A stretch of DNA of 64,000 bases from Talpa occidentalis (lineage: Eukaryota; Chordata; Mammalia; Eulipotyphla; Talpidae), in assembly GCF_014898055.3 (NCBI RefSeq), contig NW_023603184.1, positions 149,238,149-149,302,148 on the forward strand, read 5' to 3'. Each line of letters starts with the position of its first letter. Positions within the stretch are counted from its first letter, which is position 1. Below are positions 1 to 12,515 of this stretch, in pieces. The notes beneath the pieces are model-generated. The model saw only the letters and a list, made by a program, of their open reading frames with translations, had not been told where the DNA came from and ran no database searches. The translations under genes were made by a program, and so were the position numbers.

Positions 1-1528
1 GCCATATCAAAGCCCATCTTCTCTTGGGGCAGCTGCAAGCACCTCCTCAACTCATTCGCTTAGCAGCTTACTCATCTGTATGTCAATTATGCTCAGTTCA
101 AAAAAAAAAACCAAACCTGATGCGTGTGCTCGCGTCTCGGGCTGCTGCAGCCGTGAGCACAGGCTGCTGAAAGAACCTCAGTTGTCCTGTCTCCAGCCCC
201 CAGGCCCTGGAGGACAGAGTCCCTGAGTCACAGCGGCGGTTCCCACTCACTCTCTCCAGGCTGCTGGGAGGCATCTTCCTGCCTCTCCTCACTCTGGTGG
301 TCAGTGGATCCCTCCCAGAAGCCACAGACATGCTCAGCCCCGGCGTCCTGGCTCGGAGCTGCATCACTGGGGGCGTGCCTCTGTGTTCCCTGGCCTCCCG
401 GTGTCCACGTGCAAACCTCCCCTTCTTAGAAGGACAACATGTTGGGTTCGGGGCCCAGCCGGCTCCAGCATGACCTCTTCTCAGCTGGTCTCCGGCGGCA
501 ACGCCCCTGGTCCCACACAATGTCACAGTCTCAAGCCCCAGTGGACATTACCTTGGGGGGACACCACTCAGCCCAGGAGAACATGTAACTATAGAATGAA
601 GCATTTGCCATAAATTGCCGTCCAACTTGATCCGCAAGTGACCGGGGAGGACGTGTGAACTGGATGAGCGGATTCTTCTACGAGCAGCCCCACCACCTGG
701 CGCGGCGAACCACCGGGAAACCAAAGGTTGGGTCCTGCCCCCCGGAGGCCCCCGCCCTGCCGGGCCTGGAGTGCTGCCCGCTCGAGGGGACTTTCCTAGG
801 GTCTTCAGACAGCATTGGCCTCCGTGCATGCCCTGGGGAGGGGAGACCTCCACTATGCTCCCCCCAGGGAGGCGTCTGGGCCCCATCCAGGGCTGTCCTG
901 AGGGACAGAGCTCAGGCCGACGAGTGATGGAGGCTGAGACGCAAGGACGTTTAGGCCAATCCCACTTGTCCAGAGCCTGACTCAGCAGCACCAGGAGCAG
1001 AGCTGCCCTTGCCGAACGGGACAGAGTGTGCAGATGCCCCACGTGGGAGAGGATACGTGGGCTTGATCCCCATCTTGGTGGCTGTAAAGGGTCAGGAATG
1101 GACACAGGGCAGGTTTTCTGATCCCATGCAGACCGGGTAAAGGAGGAGTCAGAGTCCTCAGCGGTTTTTTGCAGGTCTTTTATTGGGGTTCACCAAGCAT
1201 ATGGCAGGCAAGGGTGCTAGGGGACCGGGAGGCTGGCAGGCGTCCCAGCCCCCAGCAAGTCTTCACTCTATCTGGGCTCTCCAGCATTCTCGGCCTCTCT
1301 CTCGGCTTCTCCTCGGCATCTACTGGCGTCCCAGTGACGCCGCCCTTAAAAGCCCAGTCTCAGCCCAGGTGAATCCCATCTACCTATGCCCACACCCCAC
1401 TCCAGGTGCCGCCATCAGGCCTGCGTTCAGGACCGCAAGGATCCATCATCTATCCCGATGGCGGGAGGGCAGAAAAGCCTGACATTTTTCCTTACCCCAC
1501 AGTGGCTCTCACTCCCACTCTGTATCGT
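1..1528. other. Intergenic unique DNA
   Basis: No gene or recognisable repeat seen. A 10-base A run near 100-110 and ordinary mixed-composition sequence. Overlapping short open frames on both strands show no family motif. Confidence 0.6.
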
Positions 1529-1645
1529 GGAGCAGACAAGTCACTTCATCTCTTTGGGTCTCAGTTTCCTCAACTGAGAAATGAGAAAAATAATCTGCCT
1601 CCCGCACTTGGGCTGGGATGAAGTGTGTTAAGCGCTGAGAGTCCC
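1529..1645 (+). repeat. MIR SINE relic
   Basis: The segment containing CAAGTCACTTCATCTCTTTG, followed by GTCTCAGTTTCCTC and AAATGAGAAAAATAATCTGC, and then AAGCGCTGAGAG, follows the order of the MIR core and 3' part (sense orientation). Divergence is high, as expected for this mammal-wide ancient element. Confidence 0.8.
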
Positions 1646-4600
1646 AAAAGCACAATTTAAATACAATGTATGATTAATAGGTCTGCGCAGGGGAGGCTAC
1701 CAGCTCCCTGACTTCAGAAATTCAATTCCACGGCTCCCACTTGCATCACAGCTGAAACCCTAGATGCCTTCTCCAGATGGGAATAATCCTACGATACCGA
1801 TGCCGTGCTGCAAGTTTTATTCACATGTGCTTTCCTATTTAAAAAGAAAAAAATACCTTGTAGACGCTTAGTGTAAGATTTTCGAGGACAGAATGCTGGT
1901 AAACACTGACCAAGAAAAGAAATATTTTCCAGTCTCACTCTGACGCACCAGTCATGGCTGTCAGCCTCCCCACGTCTCCCCCACGTGGAGTGACTGCAGA
2001 TGTCCTCACCGGGGCGATTGTGTTGTCCACCAGCAGCCCCTGTCTTGTCTGGGGCTAACGCGCCCCCCACTAGGTCCATCTGCCAGGCTGGGAGTGTCTG
2101 GGGCCACAGGTCATGAGCTGGGAAGTGGACCCAAGATCTGAGAGTGTTTTGTGCAGAGTTCGGCTCTGAGGACTGCGGGTGTCTGGACACCAGGCGTTAA
2201 AGAGGGTGCTTTTAACGTGACGTTTACCCAGATCAAGTTCAATGTACACGTGATTCAAAAGAGACTTTCCAGGTCCATCTGACGACATGTTGCATGGCTC
2301 CAAGGTCAACGTGGGCGTTCTGGGGCCATCACTGGGAACGGTGTGGAGTCAGGCGTGGAGATGCCCCTCTGCCGCCAGGACAGACACACGGGGAAAACCA
2401 GAGTTTCCAGGAAGGTCCTCCTTGTGGGTCTCGTCCACTTGCCAGGCTGGAGTCTACCCTGACTCTCAGTAGGCTCCCAAGCCAAGAATTACTTGCTCAA
2501 ACAGCTCATGTGACTTTCTGAGCTTTGCAACCAAAATTCCTAAATACGTGATTGAGAAAAGACCAGCCTTGATCAATTAGCAATCAGAGCTTCCCATCAA
2601 TGTTCTCAAGACCCTTCACAGAACACATCTGCATTGCGTACAAAATAATTTGGCAGCAAATGTTTATCTTCCCTGAAGCTATTTACTTTCTGAGAATTGG
2701 CAGATTATTAGATTAAATCTATTTAGCTCACTGTACACAGGGCAACATATATTGAGAGCACAAGGCAAGCTGCTACTTTCCAAGCCTTTGCCTTTGGCTT
2801 TCGCAGCATCTGAATTTCTAGCAGAACCTCCCTGTCTCTCTCAGTCCTGTGTAGCCAAGTCTCCAGTTTGTGGAATGTCCTACTTGGGGTTGGGGGTGGT
2901 TGGTGTTTTTTCTAGTACAGTTGGGTCATGTCTACCGGATGACTTCCCTGACATCTAACAGGAAGGAGGAAATTGGCTAAAATAAATTCAGTGAAACGGC
3001 CCTGGCCTGCCTCCAGGGACGTGCTCGTGGGAGGTGCCTATGTGGTTCCACACTGCCCGTGGCCGCAGCCCTGTCCCGCCGCTGATCCTCACAGACTAGA
3101 GCGTGTGTCTCAGCCCTCCGAGAGCCTCGCGGCACAGGCGGGAAGGCGACAGCAGCTAGAAGCCACCACGCCGGGTGGCAGGTGCATGAGGAGCGTGGCC
3201 TCTGGTGCACAGATGGGGAACAGGCCGCCTGTTGATCTGGGCAACCACAGGAAGGGCACCCGGGAGCTGACCCTGGCCGGCGGAACCGGAGGCGCCGGGG
3301 GACTTTCCCACCGCATGGCTGAGCTGGGTGACCGGGACCAAGCCCGCGGCCCGATGCCATCAGCAAACACTCAGCCTGCTCCCACAGCTGGGCATTTCAA
3401 GGAAGGCCCTGGACGTGATCTGTCCTGACCTCGACCTCGAGGACCTCCAAGTCTCGGGGTGTGGACAGCAAGGGTGCGAGGGGGATGGAGCAGCACAGCG
3501 AGCTCAAGAGTTCCTGGGTGACAGGGGTTTTGAAACGGGGCAGGGGGCTCTCCAAAGGGCAGTGCCCAATAGGGGACGGGTCATCATCTGCGGGTTCTCA
3601 CCCACTGCACAATTGCAAGACCCCTCAGGCTCAGGGGACAATAACCATGGGGGAAACGAGGACCGCCCAAGGCCACAGGCCGGCCATCTCACCCAGGTGG
3701 TGTCCGCCATGTCCTGAAGTGCCAAGCAAAGGGCACGCATACAAGATGATGCCGTCCCGCCAACAAGGGCTGGAGCGCATGGTAGCCAGTGGGCAGCGGG
3801 CCAGGACACAACTGCCTACAGCTAGAGGTGTTCACAGGGGAGCCCCTGAGACAATGCTGCAGCCACCCCAGCCATGGTCTGAAGGTCAGGACGGACAGCA
3901 CTGGACGCTGGACCCAACAGCAATGGAGTCAGCACCCCCAGGAGGTGGTGCTGGATGATCAGGAACGTTAACAGCTCTTGGAGGTGACCTGGGCACAGAC
4001 TGCCGGTCCCCCGTCCACAGTGCTCAGTGCTGGTCGGCACTGGCTGGTCACGCCCATCACCACCCGTCACAAGTGCTACAGCTCCTGTGAGCAGTTGGCC
4101 CCACCAACCACAAACAGCTCCTTGAGACGCCAGGCCCGGGGCTCTGTGCTCCTTTCGGGCTACGTCCCAGGCAGGTGCAGCCAGCCAAGCCTCTGCGAAG
4201 AGCTTTGGCTTCTCTGCAAAGCTTTTCTGCTTCTCCTCCTTCGGCGATCGGCGCTGGAGGCCTCAGAGAGCATCCAGTCCGAGCAAGCAGGTGTCCAGTC
4301 TGCTCAAGAGAGTCCAAGAGAGCCCAGCAAGCCAGAGCAAGCCCAGCGTGCCCCAGGCGAGCCCAGCCAGGGCAGGAGAGCAGCAGTGCAGGGTCCGGCA
4401 AGCCTGAGTCCAGTGAGCGCCCAGGCTGGCTCCTGCCCCCTCGCGTCCTCTTTCAGGCCCCACCCACCAGTCTGAGAGGCCAGTTTCCATCCCACGACTG
4501 ACTGGACCATTCACTGATCAGCTCATAGCCCGCGCCGGCCCTTCCACACCACCCAGGCACCAAGTCCCCAGCCTGCCCACTGCCTGCAGCCGGAGGAGCC

Positions 4601-5530
4601 ACCGTGCTGGAGCTGCCCATGGGGCCCAGGGGTCCTGCCCTGGGAGTGGGGTGGGGGCCACTGCCATCTGCCATCACAGCTGGCCTATACCTGCAGGCTG
4701 GCCCCCGTGCAGCTGCCACTTACAAAGGCCTGCAAGCAGCATTGCCTGTGTCGGAACCTGGATGGCGGGGGGAGGCTCCAGTTCCAATTTCCAGGGCAGC
4801 GGTAGAGAAGCTGGTCCCCACACCGAGGGTGGGAAGAGGAGGAACTGATGGTTAAGGAGGATTCCCCTCACTTCCTGCTGAAAGACGAATATATGAGCCA
4901 GATGAGGCTGGGAAGGTCTCTGGAGATTGGGGGATTGAGGAAAAAAGTGAGTCAAGTTCAACAGCAGTCACAGCACATGGAGTTGACATGGAGTGACAGT
5001 CTCATGGTAAGACGTGGTCTCCGGGAATCCCCCGGTTCCACCATCCATGGCTTTGTGGGTTCACGTGATGTCAGAGATCTCAGTGCGGCCCTGGAGGCTC
5101 CCGATGGCTGTCTCGTGGTTTGGGAGACTTTTTCCTCCACAGTGACACACAAACAAGAGGGGGCGCTTTACCTTACCCACACCACCCCCACTCTCCTGTG
5201 GGATTCTGAGCACAACCGGCCCAAGGCAGAACCCCACAGAGACATCCAGGAGCCAGAGCCTGCCAGTACTATCTCAGCCGCAACAGCCTCCCCTGAGCCT
5301 CCCGCCCCTTGCTCCATCCACCACCCCCTCTCCTCCACCCCCGCAGTCCCCAGGCACTGGCTGGAGGCCTGACCTCTGGCTGCTGGTTTGCAGGGCAACA
5401 CTCTAAGCGATGTATACCTTTCAAGAAAATATATATGCAGAAGTATATATTTGCACATAAATATATATGCAAGAGCACATCTATGTCTACAATACACGTA
5501 TGCAAATTATATCCTGTGGGGTGAATGCTT
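1646..5530. other. Intergenic unique DNA
   Basis: Mostly unique. Notable parts are an AT-rich non-repeat stretch at about 2520-2760 (contains GATCAATTAGCAATCA and AGATTATTAGATTAAATC), a run of imperfect AGCAAG/AGCCCAG-type repeats at 4270-4400, a CTCF-like core at 5153-5167, and an AT-rich tract at 5405-5515 containing two AAATATATATGCA copies and an octamer ATGCAAAT at 5500-5507. No coding evidence. Confidence 0.55.
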
Positions 5531-5533
5531 GCA

Positions 5534-5645
5534 TCCGCCTCCCCAGTTCAAGTTCACATCTTGAAGCCCTAACCCTCCCAGCGGGATGGTGTTTGGATAG
5601 AGGGCCTTGGGAGGTGAGTAGGGTTAAGGTGGGTCAGAGGGGGGC
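5534..5645 (+). repeat. Ancient interspersed repeat, family not assigned
   Basis: The segment with TTCACATCTTGAAGCCCTAA, then CCCAGCGGGATGGTGTTTGG and GGGCCTTGGGAGGTGAGTAG resembles a common mammalian repeat whose copies read like 'ttcatatgttgaagtcctaacccccag...tttggagatggggcctttgggaggt'. I recognise the pattern but not the family name. Confidence 0.5.
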
Positions 5646-5789
5646 CTCCAGCGTAGGATTCTAGACAGAGATCTCACTTACTCCCTTCTTGGGAACACGA
5701 AGAGGTCACAGGAGCACACAGCCAGAGGTGGCTGCACCAGTCAGAACAGAGGTCTGGGGGAAACCTGCCTGGCCCTCACCTTGACCGTG

Positions 5790-6560
5790 GACTTGAATAA
5801 GACAATCTACATACACCAGTGAAATGGCACGTATCAAAAAACTTGCAACAACAAATGTTGGCGAGGATGTGGAGAAAAAGGAACTCTCCTGCACTGCTGG
5901 TGGGAGTGCACACTGGTCCAACCACTACGGAGAGCTGTGTGGAGATTCCTCAACCTGCTAAAGATGGAGCTTCCATATGATCCAGCACTCCGCTCCTAGG
6001 TATTTACCCAAAGGACACAGAATCACTAATTCAAAAGGGCATCTGCATCCCTATGTTTATAGCAGCCCTGCTTATGGTAGGTAAAACCTGGAAACAACCC
6101 AAATGCCAAAAAATGGATGACTGGATCAAGAAGATGTGGTCCATATGCACCATGGAATACTATTCAGCAATCAAAAAAGATAAACTCATGCCATTCACAG
6201 CAACAAGGATGGAGCGAGAAGGAATGATGCTCAGCGAAATAAGCCAGAAGAAAAAGAAAAACATCAATGGTTTCACTTACAGCAGGAATATAGGGGAACC
6301 CAATAAGACATCAGTGTAAAAAAATAATAGCAGTACAAAACACAACAAAGCAAAAATGGACAATTATAAATCAGAGACACCCTGCTGAGGAGGGGGAGGG
6401 AGAGGGGTCCGAGGGAGGGAGGGCGGAGCACAGGGGACTGAGGTGATGGTGCCTGGGTGCCTTGGGGAAGGGAACTCTGTGGGGACTGCAGCTGAGGGGG
6501 GGAAGCAAACTGTTTAAAAATGAACAATGATGTAAAATATATACAAATTTAAAAAATATT
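5790..6560 (+). mobile_element. 5'-truncated L1, ORF2 end plus 3' UTR
   Basis: The segment follows the end of L1 ORF2: AACAAATGTTGGCGAGGATG, the 'ATGATCCAGCA' stretch, and the frame at 6053-6319 with WIKKMW and MEYYSAIKKD, which matches the extreme C-terminus of the L1 ORF2 protein. This is followed by a G-rich polypurine stretch (6385-6430), typical of L1 3' UTRs, and an A-rich end. The reverse-transcriptase and endonuclease regions are absent, so the copy is dead. Confidence 0.85.
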
Positions 6561-7264
6561 TACTTGGCAAAATCTTGAGCTGCGCCGTTGCATAGGTCCC
6601 GGGAGGTGGGGGACTATTTCTCTAAGTAATCAGTTTTTAAAGCAACAGTTTGTTTTTTTTTAAATTTTTTCCAAAAAAACCGCAGCCCGTGTGGCAAATA
6701 GTCCTCTCCTGTGCCCGAAGAGATGCGTGAGCTAATTCACACGATCCCGCCTGCTCCTTGCTCCGGGAACCTGCCAGATCTTCCACCTGTCTAGAGCACG
6801 CACGTGACTCGTGGTGCTTCTGCGCGTGGGGAGCTCCCCGCGCCCCCCAGCTCTCTAAGGGAGGATAGTTCAATATTGACCATTTCTCATTTTGCCGTTC
6901 CTCATTCAAACCAACACCCAAGACACTGTCTTAATTTTATCATCTGGGCCGAGCATTTGTCCAAATAACTCCCCTGCTTGAGTGTCTTTAAAACAAGGCT
7001 TCCCGGCTTCGTCTGTTTGCCATCTGTTTGCTCTTGATATTTGCTATTTGCAGGTCCGGGAAGTGTTGACCTGGACACCAGCTGAGCTCAGCCCTTGTGG
7101 AGAAAACCTGAGCCCAGGTGGGAGAGGGAAGAGGGAGCCCCGCGCCTCTTTGAAGCGCCCTAGGCCACCAGGTGCTGCTCGTTACCTGCCTGCCGTGAAC
7201 ACAGTTTGGTGTTGGGCTCCATTTTGCATGCTCGCCCTTTATCAGGCGCCGCTCACAACTGACT
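6561..7264. other. Intergenic unique DNA
   Basis: Unique sequence with T-runs near 6650-6670. No gene or clear repeat recognised. Confidence 0.5.
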
Positions 7265-7711
7265 TTGCCTTTATTTCTTTTTTTGTTAATGATTGTTTTG
7301 ATTGAGGTAACATTGATTTACAAGACCGTATATTTTAAGAGCATCTGCTCATCCTCTTCAGAGGTCTGTGGCCACACCACGCCCACCACCCCAGGGCCCG
7401 CAGGCCTCCGCCACAGTCCGCCGGGCCCCTCCTGCTCCGGGAGCCGCAGTTAAGCAGGTTTCTAAGGTTTGTTCTCATTTAGTTTTACCTGTTCCTTTGT
7501 TTTGTTTCTCCATATTCCACCCCCGAGTGAAGTCATGCCCTGGTTGTCTTCCTCCTTCTGACTTGTCTCAGCACAATCCTCTCCAGGCCCATCCATGCTG
7601 TCACAAATGGCAAAGTTTCTTTTTTGTAGCTGAGTAGTATTCCACTGTGTGTATACCACTTTTTCTTAACCCACTTGTGGGGTCTTGACTGCAGGCTTGC
7701 CCGGTTCCCAA
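7265..7711 (-). mobile_element. L1 3' end, antisense (left part)
   Basis: ATTGAGGTAACATTGATTTA near the left end, then CTTCTGACTTGTCTCAGCAC, CAGGCCCATCCATGCTGTC, and GCTGAGTAGTATTCCACTGT follow the reverse complement of L1MA-type 3' ends. The 3' end of the element is at the left. It resumes at about 8028 after a foreign segment. Confidence 0.75.
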
Positions 7712-7965
7712 TGGTGACAGATGAGAAAGCAGGTCCCCAGGCCTGTATTTGGGGAGCAGGAACAATCTTTACTATGCGGCAAGAGGAGAGGCACAGGTAG
7801 CAGCAACACAGTCCAGCAGCAGAGCACCCCTGGACTCCAGTCCCAGCACATGAACTATCCGCCAAGATCACATGTAATCCCCTGCTCTGCACACATGGCC
7901 ACACCACAAGGTTGCTCGTTAACTACTAGGCCACCTTGCAGTGAAACAGTCTAGGAACTCTGGGA
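7712..7965 (-). repeat. Probable old tRNA-derived SINE splitting an L1
   Basis: This block breaks the antisense L1. On the minus strand its head reads AAGGTGGCCTAGTAGTTAAC; TGGCCTAGTAG is close to a pol III A box (TGGCNNAGTGG). No clean B box is visible, and no clear duplication flanks it. It differs from the five-copy SINE family further along. Family unknown; boundaries are approximate. Confidence 0.4.
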
Positions 7966-8027
7966 AAACTGTTTCCCCGCGGGCCCCCCAGCCCGGCTCC
8001 GTCCTGGGCAGGGAGGCGGCTCCATCC

Positions 8028-8215
8028 CCTGCTGCTATAAATCGAGCGCAGTGGCCCAGGAGCACAGCCAGCTCTGCAGCGGTGTCTTGGGAATCTGTGA
8101 GTAGATTCGGAGTAGTGGAACGACTGGATCATCTGGCAGCCCTACGGGCAACATTGTGGGCGCCCTCCACACCACCTTGCATGGGCTGGGCCCGCCTGCA
8201 GTCCCACTGGCAGAG
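8028..8215 (-). mobile_element. L1 3' end, antisense (right part)
   Basis: GCTGCTATAAATCG, then GGAACGACTGGATCATCTGG and the following CCTCCACACC...GCAGTCCCAC region continue the reverse-complement L1 consensus from where the 7265-7711 fragment stops. This supports a single L1 split by the intervening block. Confidence 0.65.
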
Positions 8216-9759
8216 GACCAGGCCGCTTTCCCTCGGTTGCTTTTAGAAGGTGTGTCCACGGGCGAGAGCAACACAGAACCTCGACAGAGACACCTCCGCT
8301 GTGGTGTCTGTGCAGGAGAAAGCCCCCAGATGCTTCCATCACTGCATTTTTGAAAAACTGGAAAAATTCTAAAACTACCCAGTGGCTTAAACATTTGATT
8401 GATTGATTTTAAAAGGACATGTTTTCTAGGAAAAGGAGAAAGAGAGGCGCCTACATCGTCGCAGGTGGGCGGGAGAGCTGCTGGCTTTAGCATTTTAAAA
8501 CCCATGACTGTGAGGGGCTTCGGGACACCGGCGCTGTGCCAAGGTGGTCTCACTACTGCCCCCACCTGAGCCATGTCCAGCCTCCCCAGGCTGGCCGACC
8601 TCAGTCTCTGTCCAGCTCCCCTTCTGTCCTGCCACACCACAAGGTTAGAGCCCCAAAGAAATCACAGGCTCAACACGTCCGCAATCAAGGGGCCTCACCC
8701 CTCAGTTCATCCAAACCTCCCTCGGTGGAGGGAGTTAGAAGCAGGGATGCGAAGCAGCTGCCAAGGGCACTGCCTGCGACAGCCTGAGGGATGCACCCCG
8801 GCCTCCTGCCCTGCAAGCCACTGCGCCCCCATCCCCAGGGGGCCTGGACCCCTCCACCAAGCGGCTTGGACGGGAGTCAGGGATGGCTGGGCTGCCTCCA
8901 AGCTCCAGCTCTTTCCCCGGCAGGCACCCCAGCTGGCCATTGGCTGCAGGAAGCTCCTCTTCTCTGTGTTAGTCACTCCATTAAGTGGGGAGACACAGCC
9001 CCTTGTGGTTTCACGGCGTCCCGTTCCCGTGGTGTTTTACTACCTTCTCCCTCCCCTGCCCCACATACACCCACACCCCCTCTCCGACAGGGAGTTAATG
9101 TACGCACTGGAGCAGTGCTCCCAGGAAGCACACGAGTTTCAGAATGGGAGGTGCAGCTGCGCTTTGGTTTTTCCGATGCTTTTTCAGTGCGTCGTCAGCG
9201 AGAGAGCCTACCCAGGCCGTGGCTTGTGGAATGCAGCGGGCGGCCTAGCCCAGCTTTCACGGCGCAGGCTCCTGGTGGCCTGGAACGAGAGCAATTCTAG
9301 AACCTCTCCACGGCGCCCGCCCGCAGGAAAGATGGGATAAGATCTTCTCTTTTCAATGAGAAGACCTTGGACCTAAGCCCTAACACGCAACTGTCCGTGA
9401 TTGTGTAATGGCCTCTAGACGAAAGCAAAAATGAGACATTTTAGTAGATTCCCTTGTCTATGTGCTGGAAATATCCAAACATCACAAATTCATGAAGTCA
9501 CAGAATAGTCACACGTTCCGCTCAGCTGTCAAAGCAGCCCTGACTCCTGTTGACCGTGATGCACATTTAAGAAAATTGGGCATCTCAGAATCTGAACTGA
9601 ATGGCCGAGGACATACCGGTTCCGCCAGAGAGAATAACCGAACAACCCACAACTTTCTCAAAGGGTTGGGGCAGAGCTCAAAAGCCTGTAACGTGTAAGC
9701 AAAGCGTGAGAAGAGCTGCCATCGCGAGGAGAGAGCAGAAGGTGCTCTCAGGAGGATAA
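8216..9759. other. Intergenic unique DNA
   Basis: Mixed GC-rich unique sequence; the 255-codon open frame at 8573-9340 has no recognisable domain and overlaps other frames. No gene seen. Confidence 0.55.
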
Positions 9760-10118
9760 AATTGCAGTGAGAAAGAATAACCCGCAGAACACCCTGGGGG
9801 GCGGGGGGGGGGGCAGCCGCAGCATCATGCTGAGCAGAAGAACAGAAGCTCCACTGATGGGAGAGAAAAGCTGCGGGACTGCCCGGAGGCTACAGGGGCA
9901 GGTCAGCGGTGACCGGGGCGTGACGGGCCTGAGTGGAGACAGACTGCAAAGAGCCACAGAAGAACTTTCTGGAGACATAGAAATAGCCCACGTTATGATA
10001 GGGACGGTGGTGATGTGAGTAATAAAACATGTCAAAATTCATCAAATTAAACGTTAACAACGGGTGCATTTTATATTATGTAAAGTGGACCTTAATCAAA
10101 AGTTGGTTTTTGTAGTGA
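9760..10118 (+). mobile_element. Old L1M 3' UTR relic
   Basis: The run GAACTTTCTGGAGACATAGA, GACGGTGGTGATGTGAG, ATGTCAAAATTCATCAAATT, and CTTAATCAAAAG follows the 3' end of ancient L1M elements. A G-run at 9796-9813 lies inside it. Confidence 0.65.
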
Positions 10119-12239
10119 AAAATAACCACCATGCTCAAGTAAAGACAACACAGATCATGCGCTGATCTAAGGAAGAAAACAAGTGTGCCCCCAAGTCAGA
10201 ATCTGGATGATCCACGCGTCCACAGCTTGGTAGAAATTTCTGACTGTCCCTGGAGCCACGTCTTGGCTCGACCGGGAGCACGTCGTGGGTGTTTGCAAGT
10301 CACTTGTGATGCTCCATGTCAGCAGCTGCTGGGAAGCCGCTGGGAAGAGCTCCATCAGCCCACCGGCCCGCTCCTCGGCCCCGCCCCCCGCAGATGGGCA
10401 GCCTCCGGGCATAGAGGACAGAGCCTGGTCACCGGCCTTGCCAGGTATCTGACATCCTCCCTGCCCCCTTCTCTGGCCTGGGCGTGCAGGCTTGAGCCCC
10501 CGTGGCAGCGCCGTCTCTGCAGTGGCCGGGCTGTCCCATGCCCCGTGTCCCCTCCGCACACCCGCTGTCTGCGTTTCAGAAGTGGCACTGCCTCTGTCCC
10601 AAGTCATCCCCCATCACCTAAATGGGGCTCTTGGGACCTGTGGAGAAGCAGGGCAGAGAGGGGTGCAGGGAAGTACTCTGGAGGCCTCTGAGAGGTCCCG
10701 GATTTTGTAGAGCTAATTTGAGTGGCTTTTCTCGGCTGTGTCCACAGCCTCTGGATGCAGGCGGTGAAGACGCCAGGTAGGGGATCCGCCCAGACTTAGA
10801 CTCTGCCTCCCAGGCCCCACCTGGCCCCTGACTCACACACTGACTCCACCAGGTGAGTTCCACCTGTGTAGCTGCTGGCCCCTGGCTCCCGGATGCTCCC
10901 CGAGAAGGGGCCAGGCCTTATACTGCTTTATCAACCCCAGAGTGATTTTCACAGGATATAAATAAAACAGCGGTTATGGCTTTTTATTGTTAAGCACATT
11001 CAGTCTGTTGCTTTGCATATGCGTATGAATTAGCCATGTTGGGAAAAAAACAGCTTGGAAAGACTTTCATGGATGTTATGATTTGAGTCACTCGAAGGCC
11101 ACGAGTCTAAGGCCACGCAGGCGGGAGGTTGTATGTGCTGCTCTAGGCATGCAGCTCCATCTGGCCCCGTAGGGCAGCAGAGCCTGGGCACGCAGGGGAG
11201 GCAGGACTGGGCATGCGCCCAGCTGGACCTCCCTGCATGTCCACCTCACGACCAGGCAGGAAGCCAGCCGGTCGGCGCCAGTGATCGACGGAGTGGTGAT
11301 GGTGTGAGGGAGAAATGCCGCCCAAGCTGCCTTCAGGGCCCGCACTGAGAGGCTGGAGGGTGGGCACGGGGCCCCTGGGGACAGCCATCAAGAGGAGGGG
11401 GCTGGAAGTCTCCATGGGACGTTGCTTCAAAGCCAAGGGAGTGCGTGCAGCAGGGTGGGGAGTGGGGGTGGGGTGGGCAGCCGTGCTTCTGTGACCAAGC
11501 AGGACAGAGAGTAAGAGGGGGAGGGCGCTGATTCTGGAATCTGAACACATGTCCCCTGGTTCCGATGGCAGGACAGCAGCCCCTGGTCCCCGTGAAGAAA
11601 TCGACGCCGGAAAGGCAGAGCCTTCCATCCAGACAATGACAGCCTGAGCCATCGGCCACATCGGGGAGGAGGTGACATTAGTTATCAGGGAAGTGAGAAA
11701 GGGTTAGGACAAGCATCTCCAGGCTTCAGCTGACGGCAAGCCCCAGCTTCACCCCAGGAAATACAACTGGCCCTGCTTTCCACCCATCACACCCTGGGTT
11801 CAGTCCCTCCCTACCCTTGGGGTGCAGTGCCCTGGGGCAGGCAAGGAAGTGACTCCTACATGCCACATCCTCCCAAGGCAGCCCACCAAGCTCAGAGCTG
11901 GCAGTAGTCGCAGAAATTCAAATGAACAATGAAGTCATCTCTTGTCTATTAAGCTTGTGAGATCTTTTAAGTGATAATACTTGGGGGGATAGTACAAAGA
12001 GTTTCTGAGGATGCGGATGGGTTCACCATTCTGGAATCAGTCTGCATCATAAGAAACTGTATAAAAAATGAACGTATATCCATCTGTCCAAAATTTCCTC
12101 CTCCGGAAAACCACTGTCCCTTCTCTGGGAGACTTTCATTGTCAAGTAGCCATTGCTCCTCCCCTCCTGGGCTGAAGCCTCAGCAGAGCCTCCCTTGGGG
12201 ATTTTCCCAGGGCAGTGGGGAGACACGACCGCCATCCCT
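10119..12239. other. Intergenic unique DNA
   Basis: No gene or convincing repeat. A near-palindrome CTGGGCATGCGCCCAG at 11207-11222 contains an NRF1-like half (CATGCGC). Otherwise ordinary sequence. Confidence 0.55.
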
Positions 12240-12515
12240 CTGGGCGCTGTAAGTGAAGAATAGACAGTGCTCCGTCTGGACACCATATAGGAGTCCCACT
12301 TGAAAACCAAGACCAGAGAAAAGCAGGACAGGAAGAAAGGAGAGACAGTCAATGCCCTGATTACGCTATTTGAATCCCTGGATCCAGCTATACCTGAAGC
12401 CAATCATGACTTTTGACATCTTAGTTACTTGAGTCAATAAATCACCTCTTATTCTGCATTATGCTGCTTTGAACTGAATTTCTTTTACTTGTAACAAAGA
12501 GTGCTGATTCATTGC
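12240..12515 (+). repeat. Ancient interspersed repeat 3' end, family not assigned
   Basis: The series CCCTGGATCCAGCTATACCT, GAAGCCAATCATGACTTTTG, GAGTCAATAAATCACCTC, and CTTTTACTTGTAACAAAGAG matches a common mammalian repeat end ('ccctggatccagc-tgcctgaagc...caataaattcc...cacttgcaaccaaaag'). I recognise the pattern but cannot assign LTR or LINE class. Confidence 0.55.

Noticed and set aside
982..1005. REST/NRSF-like site (CAGCACCAGGAGCAG)
   Set aside because: The GGACAG half reads GAGCAG; key positions do not match.
4270..4400. Run of AGCAAG/AGCCCAG-like repeats as a coding repeat domain
   Set aside because: Units are imperfect, of no fixed length, and the frame has no homology; local low complexity is sufficient.
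6053..6319. 88-codon frame considered as a gene
   Set aside because: It is the C-terminal end of L1 ORF2 in a truncated L1.
8573..9340. 255-codon frame in intergenic DNA
   Set aside because: No domain, no promoter or splice context, and it overlaps equally long frames in other phases.
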